Origin: Terana coerulea
Taxonomy: Eukaryota; Basidiomycota; Agaricomycetes; Polyporales; Phanerochaetaceae
Direction: 5' to 3'
Assembly: GCA_024811115.1 (NCBI GenBank)
Contig: JAKOGH010000046.1
Location: forward strand, 1 to 17,713
Length of the DNA: 17,713 bases
Part shown: positions 1 through 9,757 of the stretch, one piece after another
How positions within the stretch are numbered: the stretch's first letter is position 1
How the letters are laid out: each line of letters starts with the position of its first letter
Translations under genes and position numbers: made by a program
Notes under the pieces: model-generated
Databases searched by the model: none
What the model was told of the DNA's origin: nothing
Seen by the model: only the letters and a program-made list of their open reading frames with translations

Positions 1-489
1 CATGTCATGACGGCTGGTTGCTTTGCTTTGGAGTAGGTCCTTTGGCGAGACTGCGTAGAGGTGGTGGCATTTGGTGAGTCTCCTGCTAGGTTTGACAGAC
101 CCAGGTTCTTCCAATCATCACGGTCCATGAGGCCCTACACACCGAAGGTCAAACAGGGAGATAACGTCATTAATGGTAACATACTTGTTCATTCTGCAGT
201 CAAGGTATTCGCGATTCAGAACACGACATGGTGTCGAGTTGCTGCCGCTCTTCCGGAGACAGTCGAGGTAGACCTGCATATACTTCTTGCATTCGCCTGC
301 ATATAGGAGCTGAGTTTTGGGATGCATCGCGCGGGCTCGCTTGCGTACCTTCATGATCAACGGGAAAGATCCACGGTCCTTCCATCCATTCCAGGTCAAT
401 TCGCTCGAGCTCTGCCTCACAATCGTTCAGCGTACCGGAGCAGTGGGGGTGAAGCCGGTGGATATCGACGGCGGTCTGCCGAAAGACAT
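1..489 (-). CDS. COX19: COX19-like cytochrome c oxidase assembly factor (3' end outside window, two frame lesions)
   Basis: Small twin-CX9C protein of the mitochondrial intermembrane space needed for copper delivery to and assembly of cytochrome c oxidase (family knowledge). Exon 1 (489-436) starts MSFGRPPS and ends after codon 18; intron 1 is 435-379 (57 nt, gtacgc...aag); exon 2 is 378-349; intron 2 is 348-297; exon 3 (296-185) carries both Cys pairs, C-KKYMQVYLD-C and C-RVLNREYLD-C; intron 3 is about 184-135 (donor GTATGT); exon 4 (134-1) reads GLMDRDDWKNLGL and runs off the window. The family signature RGSFPLDHEGEC is split: RGSFPL and DHEGEC lie in different frames, as if one base were missing near 358. 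A second missing base at the CCC of 133-135 would let the strong intron-3 donor work; without it a weak donor (180) must be used. Family identity is firm; the exact protein is not. Confidence 0.88.
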
Positions 490-781
490 TTTCTTCAATG
501 CAAGGATATCTTTGGCCGCTACCAGTATGGACACGCAAGTCACAAGAGACAGTAGAGTGTAGTGAGGACGGGATGACAACTTCAAGAGAGAAGGAGAACT
601 CGACGTTGAGCGGAATGGCCCGAAGGGGCAGTCGGGGCAAGGCGAAGGCGGGGATCAGAACCGGGAGCATGGTGGCGGCTATCCGTACCAAAGAAGGCAA
701 TCACCATCTGACACCTGAGAGGAATTCGGAATTCACAATTCGGAATTCAAGCAAGATATATAGCACGGTAGCGGGCTGGTA
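490..781. other. Intergenic: COX19 promoter side / bZIP 3' flank
   Basis: Both neighbours are transcribed leftwards, so this 292-base gap holds the 3' flank of the bZIP gene and the promoter of COX19. No additional gene is recognisable. It contains a small GGAATTC tandem repeat (721-748) and an AT-rich TATATA stretch next to it. Confidence 0.6.
721..748. repeat. Four-unit 7-bp tandem repeat (GGAATTC)
   Basis: Four adjacent heptamers GGAATTC, GGAATTC, ACAATTC, GGAATTC; three are perfect and contain an EcoRI-type palindrome. It lies just downstream of the bZIP stop codon, in non-coding DNA. Confidence 0.9.
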
Positions 782-1952
782 TCATCTCTGTACCTCTTTC
801 CCCTTACTCCTCAAGCTCGATTCCACGTCGTTTTCTCCGTCTTCCCTGGCTGCCTCAGGCGAACCAGACTCTCTGGATGGCTCTGACGGCGACGTCGGGG
901 CGAGCGCGTCGAGGTCAGGCGCCGGGCCGCCAAAGCGCTTGCTCTTCAGCATGACAATCTCCTTCAGCCACCCGTTCTCCCGCCTCAGCTCGTTGGCCTC
1001 CCGCTCGAGCTCCTCGACGCGTCCGGAGAGGTCTGTGATCGACCTCTCGAGGTTCAGTGTCCACTGCTTCTTCTTCACCCGGAAACGCGCTGTCAAAACG
1101 TTAAGGACGGCGCACATGAAGACTTGCTAGGATGCTCACCCGACGCCGCCGTATTTCGTTTACGTTTCTCCTCCGTCGTCACCGTGCCGCCGTCGAGGTC
1201 GTTGCCCGCTGGGGTCTCTGGCTCAGGCGACGGTGAGTTTTGGGGCAGTCCGCTGTCCGCCCTCTGCTCCGGCGATAGACTGGACTCCTGCAGCGCAGCC
1301 ATCGTCGTGTCGAGCGGTGGCAGGCGGAACGGCCCTGTGGAAAAGGTACGCCCGACAACTGCTCTTGCTGCGGGTAATGCTGGCGGTGGTGCTGCACCGA
1401 AGGATTCGGTGGAGGCTGGTGCTGCGGTGAGACATGGTGCTGGCCGCCTTGCTGTTGTTGTTGCTGCAACTGCATCTGCAGTTGCATGTACTGCAGCCAA
1501 GCGACGAAGGCTTGGGAGAGGAGCGGGTTGGGTGCTTGCTGGTTTGTCATCTGGTGCGCAGGCGGCGGCGGTGGCATGGGTGGCATATTGGGGAACGCGT
1601 GCATCTGGGTCTGTGGATTCTGATGATCGTCCGACATGGCGAGGATTGATCTCAGTAGGGCGTCGTCGTCAAAGTCGGGGGCCAATGGTGGGAAGGGCGC
1701 GGCGGAAGTACTCGGCAAGTTGCTGTACGTTGGATTGTTCAAGAAGTCAAATGGGTCTGGCGGCTAAGGTTCAGGTTTCGTTAGCAGATGCGTTGCGAAG
1801 CGGGCGTGATGCAAGCTCCTGTCTCTTACTCTATGACCGTGATTTCCTGGAACCGGGCTTGCGACAGGCTGGCTGTAGGACCGTTGACGTCGCCGTTCGG
1901 AGTCGTATGGGTCGTGTTGACTTCCCGGTATCTTTGGGTGACGGTGATCCAT
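782..1952 (-). CDS. bZIP transcription factor, cys-3/MetR-type basic region
   Basis: Nuclear DNA-binding regulator. Exons: 1952-1830 (41 codons, ATG at 1952), 1763-1140 and 1089-782; introns 1829-1764 (GTAAGA...TTAG with CTAAC branch site) and 1139-1090 (GTGAGC...ACAG). The second intron falls inside the basic region, and splicing gives RKRNTAASARFRVKKKQ, the pattern of Neurospora CYS-3 and Aspergillus MetR sulfur regulators. It is followed by leucines at a perfect heptad spacing (about residues 263, 270, 277, 284, 291). The N-terminal part is Pro/Gln/His-rich with an acidic DFDDDALLRSIL patch, typical of an activation region. The predicted length is about 351 aa if one missing base is assumed at the AAAA of 1341-1344: upstream the Q/P-rich frame is used, downstream the frame TGPFRLPPLDTTMAALQE leads into the bZIP. 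Sulfur control is an inference from the basic region only; basidiomycetes have several bZIPs of this type. Confidence 0.85.
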
Positions 1953-2496
1953 GGACTGACAGGTTATAACACCGCGCAGCAATTATATCGCCCGGAGAGA
2001 AGCAGCAGCGCGGACGGTGCGGTGTATGGCCTGCCTCGAAGAGAGAAAGCGAGGGTCTTCGATACCCTTCCTCGTCCACATCGCAACTCCTGGTTCTGAT
2101 AGCGATACTCTACTAAATTTCCAATATATTTCTTGCCTCAGATGCAATACAGTCAGTGGTGTACAAATGGAAGGGACGATGGTGTGCTGTCGACGGAAGG
2201 AGCTCGCCGTTGCGTGCAACAGCGGCCAGCGTTCGCCATACGACATCGGTATTGCGACACCTGAGCGGCCCTCGAGGAATTTCATAGCACTTACGCGTTG
2301 ACGCCCAAGTGGCTAAACCACGTCGTCCGAAAGCGGAAGGAATGTCTCACAAATGATGGAACGCACGTGGTGCTTAGTCAGCGCAAATGACCGACGAGCA
2401 CGCACGCGTCATTTCTGTTTCGACGCGTCAGCTCAAACGGATATCAATCTAGACCGCGACCACCTCCTACACCGTCCCTGTACTCGCCCGTTTAGA
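1953..2496. other. Divergent intergenic promoter region (bZIP / NPL4)
   Basis: 544 bases between two start codons facing away from each other. Open frames here (for example 2017-2301) have no recognisable domain and no splice support. The NPL4-proximal part holds a CACGTG E-box (2364-2369) and two ACGCGTCA boxes (2404-2411, 2423-2430). Part must also be 5' UTR of both genes. Confidence 0.6.
2404..2430. promoter_or_regulatory. Paired ACGCGTCA boxes (MCB / CRE-like)
   Basis: ACGCGTCA occurs at 2404-2411 and again at 2423-2430, 19 bases apart in the same orientation; on the minus strand it reads TGACGCGT. The core ACGCGT is the MluI cell-cycle box bound by MBF in ascomycete yeasts, and TGACG is an ATF/bZIP half site. 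They lie 67-93 bases upstream of the NPL4 ATG. Function is inferred from motif and position only. Confidence 0.4.
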
Positions 2497-4817
2497 ATGG
2501 TATTTTTTCATCCTTTGTCACATAAGTTTTAAGCCTCAATTTGTATACCACTGTAGCTTGTCAGAATCAGGTCCAAGGACGGCAACTTTCGATACGAGTT
2601 TGCCCCGTCTGCAGACGTTTCCGAGCTCGTAGGAAAGGTATGTCCGCTTACCGCCCACGCTATTACACATCTCACCATAGCACCTCATTTTGCACAGATA
2701 CTCGAGACGTCTCCTGACGCTGACCCTGAAAGCTTAACGATCTCCAATCAGCCACGAGGGAACGAAGTCTTGGTATCAACACTTAAGGGCAGGAATTTAG
2801 AAGCATTGGGAATCAAGTGCGTTTTGTAAGCTTCACGTAAAGCATAGTACTCATGAACCTAGGCACGGTGACTTGCTGTTCATTGGATACCAATTACGGC
2901 CCGCGCCAAGTACCTCCGCGGTTTCGAGTGAAGCACCGGCTGCTACAGGAGATGTCACCGGAAAGCGTCCATGGGAGCTAGTGCAGGAAGATCCAGTCGA
3001 TTCATACTGGCGATCCAAGGATGGAAAGATCCCTCGCAGCAAAGACAGTAGATTTTGCAAGCATGGCCCGAATGCGATGTGCGACTACTGTATGCCACTC
3101 GAGCCTTACGACGCCGCCTACCATTCAGAACACCAAATCAAGCATCTTTCCTATCACGCATATATACGCAAACTCGAGCCGAAGGGCTCAGCTGCTACTA
3201 CTTCCAGTGCGCATCTACCTCCACTCGAGCCACCAAACTACGAGGTGAAGATTCCTTGTCCCACCGGACATCCCAGCTGGCCCAAGGGTATCTGCACGGC
3301 ATGCCAACCCTCCGCGATAACGCTACAAAGTCAGCCCTTCCGTATGGTCGATCATCTCGAGATTGCGTCGCCGGACATTATCCAACAGTTCCTTAACGCC
3401 TGGCGGCAGACCGGTCTCCAGCGGTTTGGGTGGTTGATCGGGAGGTATGAGCCGTACGATAAAGTTCCTATGGGGTTCAAGGCTGTCGTTGAAGCCATTC
3501 ATGAACCACCACAAGAAGGCGAACTCGATGGTCTGTCCCTGGACCTCCCCTGGGAGGACGAGCCGAGGATCAGGGAGCTGTCAAAGCATGCGTCAACACC
3601 GTTGTCTATCGTTGGCTATATCTTCACCGACCTTGTACCCGAGCCAGAAGACCGGACGCAAACGATGTACCGGCGTCATCCTCAGTCCTTCGCGCTTTCA
3701 TGCCTTGAGACTATTTTTGCGGCGCAGGTCCAGCTGCAGAACCCCGCACCGTCAAAGTCATCAGCAACCGGCTTTTTCGGCTCGCGTTTGGTTACCGCCG
3801 TTCTCACCGGCACGGAGGATGGTGGCATCGACGTGAGTGCGTATCAAGTCTCAGAGCAAGCGTGCGCCATGGTCCAGGCAGACATGATCGAAGCTAGCGT
3901 GGACCCAGGCGTTCTGAGGGTGAAGGAGGAAGACAGGACCGAGGACTCCGCGCGGTACATCCCGGACGTCTTTTTCAGATACAAGAACGAGTATGGGCTG
4001 GAAGTGAAGAAGAGTGCGAAGCCTTCGTTCCCCGTGGAGTACCTGCTAGTGAACGTGCGTAACACTGCCGAGCCTTTCCGCAGGCTTGGGGCTAACCAGT
4101 AGCATCAACCAGGTATCCCATGGTTTCCCGCAAGATCCCAAGCCACTCTTCCAATCAGCCAAATGGATTGAGAACCGCCCCGGTCTGGACCCCCAATCCA
4201 TCGAGAAAACCGTCAGCGAGCTCGCGAAACTGCGTGCGCCAGAGATCTTACCCGGCGGGGGCATGACGCCACAAAGGCGCGAGGTGGCGAACTGGCTGAG
4301 CGACTGGCATCTTCTGGCGTTCTTGGGCACGACGCAGCTGGTGTCTCAGGTGCGCTGGATTGACGTGTTAGGCGTCCCGACCGGAGCTAACGCCGCATAC
4401 TAGGAGGACATGAAGACTTTCCTCCGTGCCGCGTCGTCGCCGAAGCTGCCTGAGGACTCTGCGGTGCTGGACAGTGTCATCACGACGGATGGTTGGCAGA
4501 CGCTCATGACCTTCGCGCGTGAAATGGCCCGTTAGTCCCCTTGTTCTGTATCGCTTGCCTGGTCTGCGTGCTGATTGTTTCCCCCGCAATTTCCAGCTGC
4601 CCGTCCATCACAAACGCTCGGTCCCACGCAAACCGCGCCGAAGGCGATGGACGAAGACATCCCGCCAGAGCTGTATGAGCAGTTCGCGCGCGAAGAAGGG
4701 GCTGTCAACACCGGTGCCGGTGCCAGCGCCGCCGGAAACATCAGGATCTGTCCGCACTGCACGTTTGAGAACACGCATTCGGGGACGGACTGCGAGATTT
4801 GTGGCTTGCCGTTGTGA
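2497..4817 (+). CDS. NPL4: NPL4, ubiquitin-binding cofactor of Cdc48/p97
   Basis: Partner of Ufd1 in the Cdc48-Ufd1-Npl4 complex that extracts ubiquitinated proteins in ER-associated degradation and chromatin/nuclear quality control. Exons: 2497-2499, 2557-2637, 2698-2816, 2863-4054, 4113-4349, 4404-4530, 4597-4817; all six introns are GT-AG (46-66 nt), giving 659 aa in one frame without correction. Domains: ubiquitin-like N-terminus (about 1-80, LVRIRSKDGNFRYE), zinc-binding zf-NPL4 block (Cys133, His135, Cys141, Cys144, His-rich stretch to about 166, then a second Cys/His cluster), and an MPN-type domain (about 215-545) without a JAMM metal motif, as expected for this non-catalytic family. 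The C-terminus is an NZF finger (Cys638, Cys641, Cys652, Cys655) with the Thr-Phe pair that contacts ubiquitin. Oddity: the first coding exon is just ATG, followed directly by a 57-nt intron. Alternative starts further inside would lose the conserved LVRIRSKDG strand. Confidence 0.95.
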
Positions 4818-5574
4818 ACGGAAGAGAGTGAATAAGTAATTTAATGTACAAATACTCACTCTATATGAAGGTGTGCTGGCGGCGTCGACTGCTCCGTTGT
4901 GCGGTGGTGCGAGAGCGGGAAATCTGACTGCTATCGATATGACAGTTGTTTCGAACTGCTCCATTCCGGTCAGTGCACATACTGTCGCAGCTGGCACGGG
5001 TACCGTCAAATTCGACGACCTGCATCAATCCCCATACGTGCAGAACTTACCTTGGTTTAGAAAAGAATATAAAAATGTGCGTTGATTACCGCATCGTATC
5101 ACGATGTATCTGATTGATAAATGGTGTGTGCAGGCAGATGGCAGTGCTCTCGGATGATGATAGGTATGCATGTAGGCATTGAGATGAGTCATTGCTTGGC
5201 CTTAGAACGCTGACTATGTTAGATTGATTATTCGAAGATGGCATATTCATCCATCTGCTGAGGAAACATCCGGGCTGTGCTCATTCCAGGTCTTGCGGTA
5301 CCAACGTATCACTCCTAGTTGCATGTAGAAGGACAGCGACCATATCGGCCGCGAGAACATGCCTGCTGCGCATGTCTTCGGCGGTCATACTGATAGAGAG
5401 TGATCTATCTGCCAATATTCCGCCAGCCTTGCCCTTCCTTAGACCCAACCGCGGTTGTGTGGCGTATTGATCATGCCATTTCCTCTCTGGTGCGTGTATC
5501 AGTCCGATACTAAGTCTCCATCATTCCGCCTACATACTCACGTGCAGTGCAAGCTGGCCTCTGAACATCTACGA
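4818..5574. other. Convergent intergenic region
   Basis: 757 bases between the NPL4 stop and the GH76 stop, which face each other. It must hold both 3' UTRs. No gene, repeat or RNA is recognisable; the open frames present have no domain or splice support. Confidence 0.6.
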
Positions 5575-8540
5575 TCACGGGGCCTCAACATAAGAGGGAG
5601 GCGCTTCTCCATCGACTCCACCAGGCGGCAGGTTCGCCACCAGCTGATTCAGCCGGCGAAGTAGACTTGGCAATGTATCCAAGTTGTCTCCACCATGATT
5701 CCCTCTCACGTCGTGAGGAAGTACTTGCTGCGTCGTTACCTGTACTCGTGACCACCAGTCTTCAATCGCGGGAAGCTCTTGGAATGAAGCAGCGCTAGCC
5801 GCGTCTGGTGCACGAGGATACAAGTCAGAGTATGCGGGAGGGAGGGATGAGCTTGAAGGCATGGCGTGGCTGCTCCGGGAGTCAACAAATTCGGAAGGGG
5901 AGAGATCCTGGCGCATCGACCGTGATGCGCGGCGTTTTATTGGGAGGGATAAGGGTCGTCCGTACAACGCTGCGGGGGAATGAGGCCTGAGATTCTCGAG
6001 GCTTCTCGAGGCAGGGACTGCACCAGCATGCGTAGATGGCATTGACCGGGTCATATTCATATTACTGGCGGGTGCCTGGATGTACTCGTCTTTGTGCTTT
6101 TCGCGCCTTCGCCTGGCGCACACTACGGTGAGTCCTGAGATGAGGATGAAAAGGATTACGCCTCCAGCTACTCCTCCAGCGATGGCTGCGATGTGAGACT
6201 CGGATCGGCTTGGCGAGCTGTCGCCAGACGGAAGAGAAGGTGCAAGGCTGTATATAGTGGTGACTGGTGACCCCGAGGGTCCATAGATAGTGGAAACCGG
6301 CGCTGGTGGCGCAGATACTCCCCGGACCTGCGGCAGTCTTAGCACTTGTTGTCGCACCCAGAGGCTTAGACCCATCCGGTCCGGTAGTATTACCAGGTGC
6401 AAGTGAGCTCGTGGATTGAGAACTACTACTAAGCACCGGACTTGAGCTATGCCAGGAACACATAACGATTGGACTTACGTAGTGGGCAATGTTGAGGATA
6501 CAGGACTTCCAAGGTTCCGAGCGAATCCAATCTCAGCGCTGAGCACGTCCATGGCGCAAAGTTGACCCCAAGGCAGCAAATTTTGTGTCGCCGGCCCTTC
6601 CCATTGCGGAGAGTAGTGATTGCTGCCAGGCGACGAAGCAAGATCTTGTAAGGCATTGAACTGTTGGATTATTTATGGACGTGTGAGTACTAGTGCTGGC
6701 ATGACAGGCTTCAAGGTCTATATTTACGCTGACCTGTACAGTAGTATAGCTCTGTATGAATTGAGCAATATCGGAAGAAGGCGGACTAACAGTCCACGCC
6801 GCATACAGGCCCCTGAAGAAGAAGGCTGGGTTGACTCTGTGAGGGGCTTGCATGTTTCGTGATGATGAAAGCTGACGTACACTTCAACGCTTGCCCAAAA
6901 TTATTTGTCAAGGCATCGCTGGGGCTGCCTTGATCTACATTGCTCATAATCAATGAACAGACTAACCGTGATCGGGTAAATTGAGACTAACTCTCAGAAT
7001 TTACTCCGGTAGCTGATGTCCAGCCAGTGAAAGTGACAGTGCTTGAGACCAGCGATTGTAGCCTGTAATACAGCCAAGGGCTGTTGAATCAAATGTGTCT
7101 TGTAATGCAATGTCGGAGGCATACAGAGGCATCCAAGAGCTGTCTCTTGAGACGAAGTTACTGAGGCCTTCCATATATAGGCCAGAGTTATACGCAATGG
7201 CGAAATCTGTCCGCGCACAATTGTTGAGGGTAATAGTATCAAGAACAATGGTCCCGTTATAGAGCTGGGTTTTGATGAACTGCGCAGAGAGCTCTGCTAC
7301 CGAGGAATATGTTTGGTTTTTCGTCAGTGAATACAAGTATGTCGATAGACTGAGGGATATATTAAGCACTTCCAGATGGATGAGCACTGCCACTCAGCTG
7401 CCACTTACGTGAAGAAAGCACTGGATATGAAGCGTGGATAGTTAGTTGTACGCCACACCTGGAGGTTAGATTGTCGCAAACAACTCACGCAACAGTTTCG
7501 CCATTCACATCTGTGTTCTGTGAAACTCCCGGAAGCTATCAAATGTCCTGGGTCAGCGGTACTGCAGCTCTATGCACAGAAACATGATGTCTCACATAAA
7601 AGACCCCACCCGCGATGGAACCTGCAATGTAGTCAGTCAGACGTGCTTATGCTAATCTTCGAGGGATACGACGTACCTCCGTAACATACTGAGGAAATTG
7701 ACACAGTTTTTGTGGAATGACTGCCACTGGCGGCATCCGACGGCTGAATGAAGTACACGTAAGCTTGCTCCCAAGCGGAGACTGCAGACTGCATAGAGCC
7801 CGAGTCACCGTACACGCGGGCGGCATTTACCGCAGCCAGGCCCCATAACCTGTTGGAACGCTGAGGTGAGGTTCATATGGCGTGCAATACTAAAATAACG
7901 TACACAGTGTCTGAATTGGTGACCTATAGTGCCTGCTCTGGGAAGCCTGAGTTGGCTCGCAACAGACGGGTGAAGTGCTTACTCTATGAGTTACCATAAG
8001 TACAGGTGCCCCTATCCGAGTGAGACGCAACCTGATGTAGTGTGACTCACGTGGAGAAGAGAGGCTGGTGTTGGCTGAAAACCGTGTTGACGTTGTTGAC
8101 TACAATGTCACGGTGGGTGGTTGAGCCATTGATGAGATCCGTTAGGGCAATGGCACACATTAGGTTGCCACATTCCGTTAAACCCAGCGCTGAAACAGCT
8201 GTTGAGAATGTATGCCACAAATAATTCATGGGAAACGTACAATCTATTAATCCATCACTCTGGTTAAATAGCGGCGCAAGACTCTGTATCACAGCCTCTG
8301 CAATTGTTATTCTGTCCTGAAGCGACGTATCGGTTGTTGGCTTCTGGATATGTATCGCTATGAGCTGAAGGCCGTTGCCAGTGGGAGACAAACACCGTCA
8401 CCTACCCTCCAAGCCCTTGGAACCGCAAGCTGAGCACTTTGCGCTTTTGCAAGAGAGATAAACGGTGAGATCGTCCAGAAGCAGGCAGTACACAGCATGA
8501 TGCCAGTGATGAAGTTGCTTGGGGATTGATTTGGACTCAT
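5575..8540 (-). CDS. GH76-like (endo-alpha-1,6-mannanase/Dfg5 superfamily) membrane protein, frame lesions
   Basis: Six-hairpin glycosidase-like protein; relatives act on alpha-1,6-mannan or GPI glycans at the cell wall. Start at 8540 gives a hydrophobic signal segment (ITGIMLCTACFWTISPFISL). Supported exons: 8540-8406, 8343-8241, 8189-8051, 7923-7904, 7849-7677, 7621-7596, 7535-7489, 7458-7409, 7349-7125, 7080-6992, 6934-6881, 6834-6734, 6660-6479, 6428-5575. GH76-like landmarks are TNSDTVLWGLAA, the QPSDAASGSHSTK stretch, LYNGTIVLDTITLNNC, AYNSGLYMEGLS, NPAFFFRGLYAAW and PWGQLCAMDVL. The last exon encodes a Ser/Thr/Pro linker, one membrane segment (IAGGVAGGVILFILISGLTV), RRRREKHK, and a cytosolic tail with PPAYSDL and PPSYVEA (PPxY motifs). 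Lesions: a missing G at 6320-6323, paired shifts near 8181 and 8155 around FNGMWQPNV, an unresolved exon between 8050 and 7924, and a 30-35 nt intron near 7459-7488. Either consensus errors or a decaying gene. Confidence 0.8.
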
Positions 8541-8625
8541 GGCTTAGAAGTTGGGAGAACCTCGCTCTCCTGAAGAAATTGCCAGAGCGAACGGGGGCTG
8601 GGAAGAACTTGAGCAGAGTGCGAGC

Positions 8626-8632
8626 TATATAT
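8626..8632 (-). promoter_or_regulatory. TATA box of the GH76 gene
   Basis: TATATAT lies about 86-92 bases upstream of the GH76 ATG (8540) in otherwise GC-balanced DNA. Position and sequence fit a fungal TATA box; not more can be said. Confidence 0.5.
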
Positions 8633-9375
8633 GCACGCAGGGAATCTGATTGTTAACAGTAAGATTGAATTTAATCCAAACATATCTTGTGATCACGGCT
8701 ATGCCAGCAACAGTTACCTGTGCAAAACCACATACATACGTATTAGCATACCGCTACATCCTGATCCGTTCAAAGAAGGCAACTTACTGAGGAAAACCCT
8801 TGCCGTCCATGGCCAGAAATGGCGAGCATTAACCTCCTGTAATGCAGATAATGACAGATATCTGTTTCCATCGTTATCCACTCGTAGAAACCTTGATTGG
8901 AGACGCCATCTAGGCCTAAGCTTAGCACTTCAAAATGAACCCATTGGGCGGATTCGAGGGTACCAGCCTCGCGACCGGCGGACAGTCTTTTCTGACCATC
9001 CAACTGGTGCTTGTGTTGAGGACACGAAGTCGTAGCAAAAACCGCCCACCACTGGCAGGCTGCAAGATACTGCCGGAATACTGCGTCAATTCACGTCCAT
9101 CTGACAGTAACCGAATGCACAGCTTACGCGATAGTTTCCACGTTCAAGCTCCCGTTCTCCGAGGAAGCGACGACTTCACGAGTGCTATGCATGAAAGAAA
9201 TTGCATGCAGGGCTCACCTTCGCGTGTTGGGGCGGCATACAACGCGTTCAGTTCTGCGTGTGGCAACCAGCAAAGTGACGCAATCGTAGCAGTAAACCTC
9301 AGTCGAAGGCAGTATACAGTGGGATACATAGAGTGTAGGGGGCAGTCAAACGGCGTCAGTGACCAAATCTTCACG
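8633..9375. other. Intergenic, no recognised gene
   Basis: Upstream DNA of the GH76 gene. A long open frame at 8935-9480 on the plus strand has no recognisable domain or motif and overlaps the reverse transcriptase fragment out of frame, so it is not annotated as a gene. It might be further decayed retroelement sequence. Confidence 0.5.
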
Positions 9376-9668
9376 CTAAGGGTGCCGAGGCAGCGAGGCA
9401 GCTGCAGAAGGCTCAAGCACGCGCTGCACGGTGGATCACAGGCGGCTTCCGTACCACCCCGGCGGGGGCACTCGAGATGATGGCCGGGCTACCACCAGTA
9501 AAGCTGCAGATCAACAAACTCATGGCAAAAGCAGCTCTACGCATGCGAACTTTACACGCTGGCCATCCGCTACGCGCCTCTCTCCCAGGCTACTGGGCAT
9601 GCAACGAACACAACATCTTTGCGCCCTTCCCGCTCGGATCCTCCCCCCGCACCAATGGCATCACTTAG
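9376..9668 (+). mobile_element. Fragment of non-LTR (Tad/LINE-type) retrotransposon, end of the reverse transcriptase region
   Basis: One frame from about 9376 reads HAKGAEAARQLQKAQARAAR, then WITGGFRTTPAGALEMMAGL, PPVKLQINKLMAKAALRMR and TLHAGHPLRA before a stop at 9666-9668. The series KHAKGA..QL...Q.RAARWITG.FRTTP.GALE...GLPP is the segment after the fingers/palm of fungal Tad-like LINE polymerases, upstream of the RNase H domain. The catalytic part, endonuclease and RNase H are absent, so this is a truncated, dead copy of about 98 codons. Its stop codon lies inside the short repeat unit starting at about 9656. Confidence 0.75.
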
Positions 9669-9757
9669 TCTCGGTTCCAGACTCTTAACGCACTAGTAAG
9701 TAATTTGTTATCGACTACAAATTGGGGCTTGCAGATACGTGCGTCAAGAGTCTGGTG
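9656..9757. repeat. Hairpin repeat unit H, copy 1
   Basis: Imperfect palindrome: the arm CCAGACTCTTAACGCAC near 9674 matches GTGCGTCAAGAGTCTGG near 9740 in reverse complement with one mismatch. The unit begins GCATCACTTAGTCTCGGTTC and is homologous to 10390-10490. The middle contains TTTGTTATC, also seen in copy 2. Confidence 0.7.

Noticed and set aside
180..184. Alternative COX19 intron-3 donor (GTTACC at 180) that avoids a frameshift
   Set aside because: It would add one Tyr to the conserved CRMxxxLM spacing and uses a poor donor next to a perfect GTATGT; kept as a fallback only.
1321..1360. Very short intron in the bZIP gene to explain the frame change
   Set aside because: Available GT-AG pairs there would be 15-30 nt, far below the other introns; one missing base in AAAA explains it better.
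2017..2301. Overlapping open frames on both strands between bZIP and NPL4
   Set aside because: Each lacks domains and lies in a region expected to be promoter and 5' UTR.
8935..9480. 181-codon open frame on the plus strand
   Set aside because: No recognisable domain, no splice or start context, and it overlaps the reverse transcriptase fragment in a different frame.
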